Shown: positions 1-10,336, counted from the first letter of the stretch. The stretch: 64,000 nt of DNA from Tsukamurella sputi (GCF_007858445.1 NZ_VIGV01000001.1:930001-994000), one strand, 5' to 3'. The notes: a model not told the origin generated them from the sequence alone. Program-made: numbers and translations.

Positions 1-720
1 AACGGCGATCGCGGGACGCTCGGCCACCTCGGCCAGCTCCCCGTAGACCTTCGCCGCGGTGTCGGCGAGACCGAGACCCGCCTCGCTGACGAGTACGGGC
101 TCGTCGAACTGGACCCACTGCGCGCCCTGAGCCGCGAGCCGTCCGAGCAGGTCCCGGTAGAGGGGCAGCAGCTCGTCGATGCGGGCCAGCGGATCGCCGG
201 CGCCGTCGACGGCCTTGGACAGCGCGAGGAAGGTGATCGGCCCGACAACGACGGGGCGCGCGGGCACGCCCTGCGCGAGGGCCTCCGCCAGGTCGCCGAG
301 GACCTTCTCCGGGTGCAGCGAGAAGCTGGTGGCGTCCGAGATCTCGGGGACGAGGTAGTGGTAGTTCGTGTCGAACCACTTGGTCATCTCGAGCGGCGTG
401 ACCTCGGCGTTGCCGCGTGCGGCCGCGAAGTAGCGGTCCACCGGGTCGGCGATCGCAGCGACGCGGGGCGGCAGTGCGCCGAGCAGTTCGGCGGTGTCGA
501 GGATCTGGTCGTAGTAGCTGAAGGTGTTGGTGGGCACGGAGTCCAGGCCGGCCGTGACCAGGCGCGCCCATTCGTCGCGCCGCAGGCCTGCGGCGGTCGA
601 CTCGAGATCGGCGCGGCTCACGGAGCCCTTCCAGTAGCCCTCGATCGCGCGCTTGAGCTCGCGGCGGGGGCCGATGCGGGGAACACCGAGAACGGTGCGG
701 GTGAAGTTCGGTGCGGTCAC
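1..720 (-). CDS. metE: Cobalamin-independent methionine synthase MetE (N-terminal part, runs off the left edge)
   Basis: MetE transfers a methyl group from 5-methyltetrahydropteroyltri-glutamate to homocysteine, giving methionine without B12. Reading leftward from a GTG at 720, the protein starts [20 protein letters not shown], followed by [12 protein letters not shown] and [13 protein letters not shown], the typical N-terminal (beta/alpha) barrel of MetE. About 240 residues are inside the window; the C-terminal catalytic barrel with the zinc ligands lies beyond base 1. An AAAGGA sequence sits about 11 nt before the GTG. A cobalamin riboswitch in the leader explains the regulation: B12 should switch this enzyme off in favour of MetH. 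Confidence 0.95.
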   Translation of the reverse strand, partial: MTAPNFTRTVLGVPRIGPRRELKRAIEGYWKGSVSRADLESTAAGLRRDEWARLVTAGLDSVPTNTFSYYDQILDTAELLGALPPRVAAIADPVDRYFAAARGNAEVTPLEMTKWFDTNYHYLVPEISDATSFSLHPEKVLGDLAEALAQGVPARPVVVGPITFLALSKAVDGAGDPLARIDELLPLYRDLLGRLAAQGAQWVQFDEPVLVSEAGLGLADTAAKVYGELAEVAERPAIAV

Positions 721-851
721 GGGTGGACCGTTCCTTTCGTGCGTAGCGGGCGGTGACCGCCCGTCCGGACGCACGTACGCACGACGACGAGCCCGCCTGC
801 CGACGTCTCGTCCTCCTGCGGTCGCACGCCCATTCCGCGAGGCGGCACACC

Positions 852-872
852 ACCGGACGCGGCGCGTCCGGT
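852..872 (-). promoter_or_regulatory. GC-rich hairpin in the metE leader, candidate expression platform
   Basis: A perfect 9-bp stem (ACCGGACGC / GCGTCCGGT) with a 3-nt loop follows directly after the riboswitch aptamer on the metE strand. A second hairpin (CGGGCGGTGACCGCCCG, 747-763) lies just before the metE ribosome-binding site. Neither is followed by a clear U-tract, so control of translation or a Rho-dependent mechanism seems more likely than an intrinsic terminator. This is inferred from base pairing only. Confidence 0.45.
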
Positions 873-884
873 ACAGCGGGCAGG

Positions 885-1045
885 TATTCGGACTCGCAGG
901 CCTCGTACTCGTTCCTACCGGTCGCTGCTTCCCAGACCGAGGGTCCAGTGCGTCATCGCGACTTTCGTTCCTGCTCACCGCTGCGGGACAGTCCCGGATT
1001 CCCACCGGGTTCCCTCTTCACGTCGCGGCGCACCGCGCGCTTCGA
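885..1045 (-). promoter_or_regulatory. Cobalamin riboswitch upstream of metE
   Basis: On the minus strand the region carries the conserved B12-riboswitch elements in order: GGTGC near the 5' end, AAGAGGGAA, the box GGTGGGAATCCGGGACTGTC, then CCGCAGCGGTGA, and at the 3' end GAGTCCGAATACCTGCC. It lies in the 434-nt space between metE and the DUF167 gene and is oriented towards metE. Adenosylcobalamin binding is expected to repress metE. The boundaries are approximate. Confidence 0.93.
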
Positions 1046-1154
1046 TGCCGCGTCCGAGGCCTCGGGCGGCAGACCAGCTGCACCCCCAGCATGCCACTCG
1101 GTGCATGCGTGCCGCGCGCGGGCACCTGCGAGTGCCCGCCGGAGCGGCGCGCGA

Positions 1155-1388
1155 TCAGTCGTCGACGGCGAACCGCTTGAGCCTGCTCGTCTGCCCCGCG
1201 ATCAACCGCACGCGGGACTTCGGCACGCCGAGGTGGGCGGCGAGCAGGCCGACGGCCGCCCTGTTCGCCTTCCCCTCGGTCGCGGGCTCGCGGACGAACA
1301 GGGTCAGCGCACCGTCGTCGCCGATCTCGACGACGGGCCCCTTGCGGCTCCCCGGCTTGATCGTGCAGGTCACGATGTGCGGGCTCAT
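1155..1388 (-). CDS. DUF167/YggU family protein
   Basis: This 77-residue protein (MSPHIVTCTIKPGSRKGPVV...) has the DUF167 hallmarks: KPGSRK near the N-terminus, EGKANRAAV in the middle (residues 38-46), and a strand-rich C-terminus with VRLIAGQTSRLKRF. Family members are small alpha/beta proteins of unknown biochemical role. The ATG at 1388 lies 42 nt from the divergent CHAP-domain gene, so the two probably share a promoter region. Length matches the family, which is usually 70-100 residues. Confidence 0.85.
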   Translation of the reverse strand: MSPHIVTCTIKPGSRKGPVVEIGDDGALTLFVREPATEGKANRAAVGLLAAHLGVPKSRVRLIAGQTSRLKRFAVDD

Positions 1389-1429
1389 CGGTCCATGATC
1401 GCATCCGGCTCATTGCGTACGGTGGATCC

Positions 1430-2032
1430 ATGGGGCTACGGAGGATCGGACTCATCATCGCGGCGGTGTTCGCGGCGCTGGTGGTGATCGCCGGTGGTGC
1501 GATCTGGTTGTCGACGGCGCACGAGACGCCGCTCTCCAGGCATCTCCCCACCGAGCTCAAGCCGAGGGTCTTCCCCACCGTCAGCACGGCGGGCCTCGAT
1601 CCGTCAAGGGTTCGCATCATCGAGAATCTGCGACAGGAGTTCGCCGAGAATCGGCCGGGCACGGCCTTCTCGGAGGGTGTCGAGGAGCCGTGGTGCGCGG
1701 ACTTCGTCTCGACGGTGCTCCGCGATTCCGGACTGCCGCTGCGCAATCCCAACTCCGGGACGTGGCGCATTCCCGGCGTGTACACCCTCACGGAGTACTT
1801 CCAGAAGGCCGGAAAGCTCCGGTCCGCGACGGCGTATCGTCCGGTGCCGGGCGATGTGGTGCTGTACGCGCCGGAGCATCCGGTGATGCGCCAGCACACC
1901 AACTTCGTGGTCGCCGTGTCGGGCGACGAGGTCACGACGATCGGCGGCAATCAGGAGGGCGGGATCAGCGCCTGGACCTACCGCCTGACCGAGACCTCGG
2001 GCCTCGTCGGCTACGGGGTGCCGGTCGGATGA
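1430..2032 (+). CDS. Membrane-anchored CHAP-domain (amidase-fold) protein
   Basis: This 200-residue protein has an uncleaved-looking N-terminal transmembrane segment (residues 6-28) followed by an extracytoplasmic CHAP-like domain. The likely nucleophile is Cys89 in EPWCADFVS, and the general base is His156 in RQHTNFVVAVSGDE. CHAP domains usually act as peptidoglycan amidases or endopeptidases; the substrate here is unknown. Its stop codon overlaps the ATG of the patatin-like gene (ATGA at 2029-2032), so the two are translationally coupled. The start ATG is the first residue of the membrane segment region and fits an actinobacterial leader. Confidence 0.8.
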   Translation: MGLRRIGLIIAAVFAALVVIAGGAIWLSTAHETPLSRHLPTELKPRVFPTVSTAGLDPSRVRIIENLRQEFAENRPGTAFSEGVEEPWCADFVSTVLRDSGLPLRNPNSGTWRIPGVYTLTEYFQKAGKLRSATAYRPVPGDVVLYAPEHPVMRQHTNFVVAVSGDEVTTIGGNQEGGISAWTYRLTETSGLVGYGVPVG

Positions 2033-2904
2033 CGATGCTGGATGCCCTGCGGGCTCGACTCGCCTCGGGCAGCGTCCCCGGACAGCGGTCCGACGGTCTG
2101 CGGATCGCCGTGTGCATCGAGGGCGGCGGCTCGCGCTCGGCGTACTCCGCCGGCATGGCGATCGCCGTGGACGAGCTCGGCCTCCTGCCCGCGATCGACG
2201 CGGTGTACGGCACCTCCGGCGGCGGCCTGAACGCCGCGTGGCTCGTCTCGGGCGAAGGCCGACGGTGGCTGCCCTCGTGGGGCTGGGAGGACGTCCTGGC
2301 CGAGCGGGTGGTGCATCCGCGCCGGGTGCTGCGCGGCGGGGTCGTCGTCGACACGCGCCGACTCGTGGAACGCGTCTACTCCGACGTCACGCCGATGAAC
2401 TTCGACGCGATCCTCGCCAGCCCGATCAGCTTGCATCCCTTGGCTGTCGACGCGCACACCCGCCGGGTCGCGGACCTCGCGCCGTTCATCACCGATGCCG
2501 CGACCCTGCGGACCGCGCTGCGCGCGACCACCGCGCTCCCCCTGCTGGCCGGCCCGCCCGTGCGGCTCGGGGGCCGCGAGTTCCTCGACGGCGGCCTCGC
2601 CGAGAAGGTCCCGCTGGCGACCCCGATCGAGCAGGGCGCGACGCACCTGCTGGTGCTGCGCACCGTCGAAGCGGATGCGGCGCCGCGTTCCTCGCGCGCC
2701 GAGCAGTGGATCCTGGACGCCTACTTCACCGCGCGCAGGGCTGCGCCCGCGCCGGACCCCGTGGTGCCCGGCGCGGCGGAGGTGCTGCAGGTGTGGGTCC
2801 CGTCCGGTAGCCCCGCCGTCGGGCGGCTCTCGAACGACGGTCCGCTGATCTCCCGCGCCGTGCAGATCGGACGGGACGCGGCGTTCACCGCTCTGCGCGC
2901 ATAG
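2029..2904 (+). CDS. Patatin-like phospholipase
   Basis: This 291-residue protein has the full patatin signature: the oxyanion-hole loop EGGGSRSAYSAG (residues 31-42), the nucleophile elbow GTSGG with Ser63, and the catalytic Asp187 in FLDGGL. Such proteins form a Ser-Asp dyad and act as lipid acyl hydrolases; it has no signal peptide, so it is probably cytoplasmic. Start ATG 2029 overlaps the upstream CHAP gene stop as ATGA. The last 20 nt overlap, tail to tail, the end of the FhuF-like gene on the other strand. Confidence 0.9.
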   Translation: MTMLDALRARLASGSVPGQRSDGLRIAVCIEGGGSRSAYSAGMAIAVDELGLLPAIDAVYGTSGGGLNAAWLVSGEGRRWLPSWGWEDVLAERVVHPRRVLRGGVVVDTRRLVERVYSDVTPMNFDAILASPISLHPLAVDAHTRRVADLAPFITDAATLRTALRATTALPLLAGPPVRLGGREFLDGGLAEKVPLATPIEQGATHLLVLRTVEADAAPRSSRAEQWILDAYFTARRAAPAPDPVVPGAAEVLQVWVPSGSPAVGRLSNDGPLISRAVQIGRDAAFTALRA

Positions 2905-3646
2905 CCTCGAGGTAGCGGGCGGTGCGCTCGTCCGGCGTCAGCCGGGAGCACCACGAGCAGTACTTGCCGTCGGGAGCCGCGTACCAGTGGCAACAACTCG
3001 AACGGTCGTACTGCAGGCGCGGCCCCCGCGGGCCGTCCACCGTACGGAACGTCCCACCGCGCGCGAGACGCGGATCCGCGGCGAGGAAGAGCTCGGCAGC
3101 GCGGACCACGTCGTCCCCGGGATAGCGCGCGGACAGTGTCCGGAAAGCGCCGGCGAAGCCTGCGGCGGCGTTGCCGAGGAGGTTCGGCATTCCCGGACCG
3201 CGAGCGGCACTGAGCGCTCGGGCGACGGGAACCAGATGCGCGTCCAGCACGGTCCGCAGCACACCGCCGACGCCGGTCCCGTCGACCGTCCGCGCCTCGC
3301 GCAGCTCGATTCCGTCGGGCGTACCGCCGACGAACCGGATCACGACGTTCCCGGCGGACAGGTCGAGCACAGTGCCATGGCGGTACCAGGCGGCCACCGC
3401 GACACCGCACACCCGGTGGCTGTACCGCTGGAAGACCAGCGAGGCAGCGTGACGGGCACGCGGCATGCGACGGAAGTCCGCGTGCAGGTCCGCCATGCGC
3501 ACCGCCTCGCCCGAAGTCGCGTCAGCGAGACGCGCGGCGCTGAAGCGGACCGCATCGCCGTCGGCATCGCCGGGCCGGACCGTCCGGATCCGGAAGGGCT
3601 GCCCCAGTCCGTCCACGTCGTCGAGGATCCGCTCGAGCCCGCTCAT
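2885..3646 (-). CDS. FhuF-like [2Fe-2S] reductase in a cobalamin-riboswitch operon
   Basis: This 253-residue protein resembles siderophore-iron reductases of the FhuF family. The C-terminus carries the family iron-sulfur motif as SSCCHWYAAPDGKYCSWCS, that is CC-x10-C-x2-C. The start ATG at 3646 overlaps the stop of the ATPase gene (ATGA), making it the last gene of the BtuFCD-type operon. FhuF proteins reduce ferric siderophores in the cytoplasm. Because the operon is headed by a cobalamin riboswitch, this copy may instead reduce an imported corrinoid; that is an inference. The family call is firm on the cysteine motif, moderate elsewhere. Confidence 0.8.
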   Translation of the reverse strand: MSGLERILDDVDGLGQPFRIRTVRPGDADGDAVRFSAARLADATSGEAVRMADLHADFRRMPRARHAASLVFQRYSHRVCGVAVAAWYRHGTVLDLSAGNVVIRFVGGTPDGIELREARTVDGTGVGGVLRTVLDAHLVPVARALSAARGPGMPNLLGNAAAGFAGAFRTLSARYPGDDVVRAAELFLAADPRLARGGTFRTVDGPRGPRLQYDRSSCCHWYAAPDGKYCSWCSRLTPDERTARYLEAMRAER

Positions 3647-4449
3647 GACGCCCCTCCCCGTCGTCGGGGAAGGACGTACCGGGCGCCGTCGATCTCCGCG
3701 ACGGTGGCGACCGGCCCGTACAGGCTCCGCACGAGGTCGTCGGTGACGACGCGGTCCGCCGCTCCCTCGTACAGGATCCGCCCGTCGGACATCACGGCGA
3801 GTCGATCGCAATGGGCCGCTGCCAGGTTCAAATCGTGCAGCACGACGAGCACCCCCGTCCCGGTATCGGCGAGCCCGCGCAGCAGATCCATGATCTCCAC
3901 CTGATAACGCAGATCCAGATTGCTCACGGGTTCGTCGAGAAGCAGGTAGGGGGCCGCGCCCGCGAGCGCACGGCCGATCAGGACACGTTGTCGTTGGCCG
4001 CCGCTCAGCTCGGTGGCACGGCGCAGCGACAACCCTCCGAGACCGAGTTCCTCCGCGATCGTGACGGCGCGCTCGAATCCATCGGCCCCGCGCGGACGCG
4101 TGTGCAGCCCGAGCGCGATCGATTCGACGACGGTCAGGGCAGGTGCCTGGACCGTGTCCTGTTGGGGAACGTAGCCGAGAAGCCTCGCCCGGCGCGCGGG
4201 TCGCGTCCGCGTCGTGTCCGTCCCGTCGACCGTGACCCTCCCCGCTCGTGGTGTCAGGACGCCGACCACCGACTTCACCAGGGTCGACTTGCCGCACCCG
4301 TTCGGGCCGATGACTCCGACGATCTCACCGCGGCCGACCATCAGGTCGACGTCGCTGATCGCCGGGGCACCACGACGACGGTGAGCCGCGACGAGGCCCT
4401 CGATCCGCAGCCCCGATGTCGTCGGCTCCGCGCTCACCGCCGTGCCCAT
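3643..4449 (-). CDS. btuD: ABC transporter ATPase, BtuD/FecE type
   Basis: This 268-residue ATPase energises the importer encoded by the two upstream genes. Visible motifs are Walker A GPNGCGKST (around residue 48), Q-loop in YVPQQD, signature LSGGQRQR, Walker B YLLLDEP and the switch His in VVLHDLNLA. The spacing and sequence fit the iron-complex/cobalamin subfamily. It overlaps the permease gene by 16 nt and the FhuF-like gene by 4 nt, so all are one operon. Control by the cobalamin riboswitch at the operon head suggests a corrinoid substrate; the ATPase itself does not reveal the substrate. Confidence 0.9.
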   Translation of the reverse strand: MGTAVSAEPTTSGLRIEGLVAAHRRRGAPAISDVDLMVGRGEIVGVIGPNGCGKSTLVKSVVGVLTPRAGRVTVDGTDTTRTRPARRARLLGYVPQQDTVQAPALTVVESIALGLHTRPRGADGFERAVTIAEELGLGGLSLRRATELSGGQRQRVLIGRALAGAAPYLLLDEPVSNLDLRYQVEIMDLLRGLADTGTGVLVVLHDLNLAAAHCDRLAVMSDGRILYEGAADRVVTDDLVRSLYGPVATVAEIDGARYVLPRRRGGAS

Positions 4450-5588
4450 CGGCCCTCCCGGAGAATCAGCCAGAGGAACATCGGAACCCCGACGAGCGAG
4501 ACGACGATCCCCACCGGCACGATCACGGGGCTCAGTACCAGCCTTCCGGCGAGGTCCGCGCCCAGGACCACAGCGGCGCCGACGATTCCCGCGAGCGGGA
4601 GCCGGTATCTCTCGTCGGCGCCCACGAGCATCCCGGCGATGTGCGGCGCCACCAGACCGACGAAGCCGATCACACCGGTGACGCTGATGATCGTCGCGGC
4701 GACACCGGTGACCACGAACCCCGTCTCGAGCCGTAGCCGGCGGACCGGGACACCGAGCGCGATCGCCGCCTCGTCACCCGCGGCGAGCCGCTGGAACCGG
4801 CGTGCGTTGGCGAGGGTGTGGACCCCGGCCAGGGCGACGACCACGGTGATCACGCCGATCCGGTTCCAGTCGCCCCTGCCCAGGTCACCGAAGGTCCAAC
4901 TGACGATCGCCGAAAGCGCACGTTCATCGGCCACGTACTGCATGCCGGCGGACAGCGCCGCGAAGAGGTAGCTGATGGCGATGCCCGACAGCACGATGGC
5001 GGTCGGGCCGAGCCGGGCGGCGGACGCTATCCCCACCACGAGAAGCGAGCACAGGCACGCCATGACGAACGCCGATGCGATCGTCGCGGCGGTCGCCGAA
5101 CCCCCGATCGTGAAGGCCCCCAGGATCGATAGCGCCGCCCCGAACGCCGCCGCGTGCGAGATCCCTGTCGTGAACGGACTCGCCATCGGATTCCCGGTGA
5201 TGATCTGCATCCCGCAGCCGCACCAGGCGAGCCCTGCCCCGGCCACGACGGCGAGCGCGATCCGGGGCAGTCGCAGGTCGATCAGCGCCGACCACTCCAG
5301 CCAGTCCAGCGGCCGACCGAGAGAGCCGCCACCAGGGAGGACGGTCGCGAGCAGGCGCCGCGAGCTGATGTCCGTGACGCCGTGCACCACGCCGAGCCAG
5401 GCCAGGGCCACCGTGACCAGTACCGCTGCCACGAGGATCGCCCGCTTGCGCCAGCGCCAGCGGGCGAGCGCCGCGACGTCGTCCGGCGCGGGGCCCGCGG
5501 TCGACGGCGCGTCGGTCGAGGTAATCCAGCCGCGGGCACGCGGAAGGTGTGCCCTGCGACGAACGGCATCCCCTGTGTCGCCAGCCAT
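4434..5588 (-). CDS. btuC: FecCD-family ABC transporter permease, BtuC type
   Basis: The protein has about ten hydrophobic segments and the family motifs LRLPRIALAVVAGAGLAWCG (after TM2) and GVIGFVGLVAPHIA near the C-terminus, which form the membrane channel and the ATPase-contact region. From ATG 5588 it is 384 residues, longer than the usual 330-350, with about 50 Arg-rich residues before the first membrane segment. No ribosome-binding site precedes this ATG. The first 307 nt of this call lie inside the reading frame of the binding protein, so the true start is uncertain (see findings). Confidence 0.85.
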   Translation of the reverse strand: MAGDTGDAVRRRAHLPRARGWITSTDAPSTAGPAPDDVAALARWRWRKRAILVAAVLVTVALAWLGVVHGVTDISSRRLLATVLPGGGSLGRPLDWLEWSALIDLRLPRIALAVVAGAGLAWCGCGMQIITGNPMASPFTTGISHAAAFGAALSILGAFTIGGSATAATIASAFVMACLCSLLVVGIASAARLGPTAIVLSGIAISYLFAALSAGMQYVADERALSAIVSWTFGDLGRGDWNRIGVITVVVALAGVHTLANARRFQRLAAGDEAAIALGVPVRRLRLETGFVVTGVAATIISVTGVIGFVGLVAPHIAGMLVGADERYRLPLAGIVGAAVVLGADLAGRLVLSPVIVPVGIVVSLVGVPMFLWLILREGRWARR

Positions 5589-6631
5589 TCGGTGAACACG
5601 TGATCGGGGTCGATGTCCTTCATCTGCTCCGGATACAGCCACTTCGCGAGGTACACGGTGCCCACCGCCTTGCCCAGCCCGCCGCCCGCGAAGCCCGTCA
5701 TCAGGTACACATCGCCCGCGCGGACCGCCTTCAGCTGCGGCCATCCGGTGCGGGCGACCATGTCCGCACCGATCCGCGCGAACTCTCCGTCCTCGGGCGG
5801 TGTGTAGCGCCCGGTGTTCTTGAGCGCCCCACCCGACGTGGTCTTGACGATCAGATCGGGATTCGCCTGAAGGATCTTCTCCGGATCGACCGTGGCGCCC
5901 TTCAGCGTCGGATCACCGAAGACGTTGACCCCGCCCGCGGAGACGATCATGTTGTGCCAGCCGTCGTTCGAGGTCCCCGGGATCGCCGTGGTGTACGGGT
6001 CCCCGTACTCCCAGTAGACGGTCTTCTTCGGGTTCTGTGAGCCCACCCGCTCAGTCACGGACGCGATGGTCCGCTGGAAGAAGTCGGTCACCCGCTGCGC
6101 CGCGGAGCGATCACCGAACGCCTTGCCGAGAATATCCATCTGCCCCGGCAGCTTCGCGTTGTCCCACCCCGTCACGACGAGCACTTTGATCCCCGACGGC
6201 GCCAGCTTCTGCGCGTACTCGTCCGCTTTCGAGTTGCGGGGCAGGATCAGCACGTCGGGGTGGAGGGACGTGACCTTTTCGAGGTTGAGATCGTCCTGCC
6301 CCTTACCGATCACGTTCGCCGGGTCGAACATCGGCCAATAGGCACGGTCCTGGGCGGTGTTCAGGTCCACGGACACGACGCGGTCGATCTTTCCCATGGC
6401 CCGGATCAGCTCACTGTTGTAGCGGTTCGCGACCACCGCGCGCTGCACGGGGCCATCGAGTTCGACGGTGCGCCCGGCGTCGTCGACGAGACTGATCCGC
6501 GGCGTCGCGGAGACGCTCGAAGGTCCGGGCCGATCCGGTGCGGAGCAGGCGGATACGGCGATCGCGAAGCCGGCGAGCAGAGCGACCAGGACGCGGGGCA
6601 TCACCCGCCGCGCGGGTGAATCGGTATTCAT
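5282..6631 (-). CDS. btuF: Corrinoid/iron-complex ABC transporter substrate-binding lipoprotein, BtuF type
   Basis: The ATG at 6631 begins a lipoprotein signal peptide ending at the lipobox AVSACSA (Cys about residue 28). The mature part has the two-lobed PF01497 pattern: ISLVDDAGRTVELDGPVQRAVV, then HPDVLILPR, and a C-terminal lobe with WLYPEQMKDIDPDHVFTEW. Recognisable similarity ends near EWLATQGMPFVAGHTFRVP (about base 5530). The frame then continues for some 80 residues of Arg/Ser-rich sequence to a stop at 5282, giving 449 residues where 340-380 is usual. The tail overlaps the permease and is probably not functional. The gene is the first of the riboswitch-controlled operon. Confidence 0.85.
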   Translation of the reverse strand: MNTDSPARRVMPRVLVALLAGFAIAVSACSAPDRPGPSSVSATPRISLVDDAGRTVELDGPVQRAVVANRYNSELIRAMGKIDRVVSVDLNTAQDRAYWPMFDPANVIGKGQDDLNLEKVTSLHPDVLILPRNSKADEYAQKLAPSGIKVLVVTGWDNAKLPGQMDILGKAFGDRSAAQRVTDFFQRTIASVTERVGSQNPKKTVYWEYGDPYTTAIPGTSNDGWHNMIVSAGGVNVFGDPTLKGATVDPEKILQANPDLIVKTTSGGALKNTGRYTPPEDGEFARIGADMVARTGWPQLKAVRAGDVYLMTGFAGGGLGKAVGTVYLAKWLYPEQMKDIDPDHVFTEWLATQGMPFVAGHTFRVPAAGLPRPTRRRPRAPRRTTSRRSPAGAGASGRSSWQRYWSRWPWPGSAWCTASRTSARGACSRPSSLVAALSVGRWTGWSGRR

Positions 6632-6687
6632 GTTTCTTCTCGGCTCCTCGGCCTCACGGTTCGCGTCGTCGCTCCTGCGCCGACGTA

Positions 6688-6875
6688 CCGGCAGGTCTTC
6701 GGACTCGGGGCGCTTCCTCGTGATCGAGGTCTTCCTCCGCCGCCGCTTCCCGGGCCGCAGGCCCAGTGCTCGATGGCGACGTCGTTCCCACTCACCGCTG
6801 CGGGACAGTTCCGGATTCACACCGGATTCCCTCTTACGACGACCGCCGTGGTGCTCGCGGCCGAACCGGTGAACG
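6688..6875 (-). promoter_or_regulatory. Cobalamin riboswitch upstream of the BtuFCD-type operon
   Basis: Minus-strand sequence contains AAGAGGGAATCCGGTGTGAA, CCGGAACTGTCCCGCAGCGG, a variable arm, and the closing GAGTCCGAAGACCTGCCGG. This is the same architecture as the metE riboswitch at 885-1045, and the two share the AAGAGGGAA, ACTGTCCCGCAGCGGTGA and GAGTCCGAA blocks. It occupies the gap before the binding-protein gene; its presence argues that the transporter carries a corrinoid rather than a ferric siderophore. The ends are approximate. Confidence 0.93.
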
Positions 6876-6954
6876 GAGCATATCGGACGACCGCGTCCCG
6901 CCGGACGCGGTTCTGAGGGAGAGTCCCTCCGGCACGAACTGCGGGCTCCGCCCC

Positions 6955-9157
<2,203 letters not shown>

Positions 9158-9161
<4 letters not shown>

Positions 9162-9589
9162 TTGACCACCTTCATCGTCATCCGGGAGTCCACGCGCACG
9201 ATCGCCGGATCGCCCATGAGGTGCGTGGTGACCCACTTCTCGTAGGCGTCGAGGTCCGCGACGCGGACGCGGATCACGTAGTCGGGCAGGCCGAACATGC
9301 GGCGCACCTCGATGACCTCGTCGAAGGAGGCGATGCGCGCCTCGAAGGCCTCGACGGAGGCGCGGTCGTTGGCGGAGAGGTCCGCGTGGATGAGCACCTC
9401 GAAGCCGCGGCCGAGCGCCGCGGGGTCGAGGACGGCGGTATAGCCGGTGATCACGCCGTCGGCCTCCAGGCGCCGCACGCGACGCAGGCACGGCGCGGGG
9501 GTGAGGCCCACGCGCTGCGCGAGTTCCTGGTTGGTGAGCCGACCGTCGCGCACCAATTCGTCGATGATTGCTCGGTCCAGGGCATCCAT
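9158..9589 (-). CDS. Lrp/AsnC family transcriptional regulator
   Basis: The 143-residue protein has an N-terminal winged helix (LDRAIIDELVRDGRLTNQELAQRVGLTPAPCLRRVRRLE, residues 3-41) and a C-terminal RAM ligand-binding domain. Its length and layout are typical of Lrp/AsnC proteins, which sense amino acids. It is divergent from azlCD and first in an operon with the kinase and aminotransferase. It probably controls both sides from the 81-nt gap, where a palindrome is visible. The start ATG is at 9589. Confidence 0.92.
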
Positions 9590-9634
9590 CTATCAATCAT
9601 TGCTCGAAACAGGCTCTATCTCAATATTCTCGCA

Positions 9635-9670
9635 AGCACATTGCGCACAGTGCGAAATAGAATTGTCGCC
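9635..9670 (+). promoter_or_regulatory. azlC promoter with a palindromic operator in the spacer; leaderless start
   Basis: TAGAAT (9658-9663) ends 7 nt before the azlC ATG, so the transcript probably begins at the start codon; no ribosome-binding site is present. The 17 bases before it (9641-9657) are TTGCGCACAGTGCGAAA, whose core CGCAC-A-GTGCG is a perfect palindrome. This exactly fills the gap between the -10 and a weak -35 (AGCACA, 9635-9640). A weak -35 with a bound site in this position is consistent with regulation by the neighbouring Lrp-type protein. Confidence 0.55.
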
Positions 9671-10336
9671 ATGGGAGTTCCGTCGAAGGTCGCCGTGGTG
9701 CAGCTGGGCCTGTTCGTACTCGGCATCGGCCTCGGTGTGGTGGTCACGGGCAACGGCCTGCCGTGGTGGATCGCGCCGGTGCTGTCGATGGCGGTGTACG
9801 CGGGCTCGGTGGAGTTCCTGCTCGCCGGACTGCTGGCCGCGGCGACGCCGCTGGCCGCGATCGCCGCGACCACCTTCCTGGTGAACTCGCGCCACCTGTT
9901 CTACGGCCTCACCTTCCCGCTGGGGCGCATCCGCAGCCGGGTCGGGCGGGCCTACGGCGTTTACGCCCTCACCGACGAGGCCTACGCCCTGGTGAGCACG
10001 GCACCGTCGGCCACGATGACCGGGCCGATGATCCTGCGCACCCAGGTGGGCCTGCACGTCGCGTGGGTGAGCGGGTCCCTGGTGGGCGGGCTCGCGGGCG
10101 GCGCCTTCCTGCGCGATGTGCCCGGCGTCGACTTCGTGCTGACCGCGCTGTTCGTGGTCCTCACGCTGGACGCGCACCCGGACCGCACGACGCTCGCTCT
10201 CACGCTCTGCGCCTGCGCGGTCGCACTGGCCGTCGCGCCGGGGGCGATGCTGCTCGTCGCGATGGGCGGCTTCGCCGGGCTGCTGGTGATGCGCCACGTC
10301 CTGGCCCGCCGGACGAAGGAGGCGGCGCATGCCTAG
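9671..10336 (+). CDS. azlC: AzlC family branched-chain amino acid exporter, large subunit
   Basis: This 221-residue membrane protein has about six hydrophobic segments and the AzlC signatures FVLGIGLGVVVTG, SVEFLLAGLLAAATP and NSRHLFYGLTF. With AzlD it forms a bipartite amino acid exporter, known in Bacillus for azaleucine and branched-chain amino acids (BrnFE in corynebacteria). The start ATG at 9671 sits 7 nt after a -10 box. Its end overlaps azlD by 8 nt. The divergent Lrp-type regulator is the usual partner of such exporters. Confidence 0.9.
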   Translation: MGVPSKVAVVQLGLFVLGIGLGVVVTGNGLPWWIAPVLSMAVYAGSVEFLLAGLLAAATPLAAIAATTFLVNSRHLFYGLTFPLGRIRSRVGRAYGVYALTDEAYALVSTAPSATMTGPMILRTQVGLHVAWVSGSLVGGLAGGAFLRDVPGVDFVLTALFVVLTLDAHPDRTTLALTLCACAVALAVAPGAMLLVAMGGFAGLLVMRHVLARRTKEAAHA

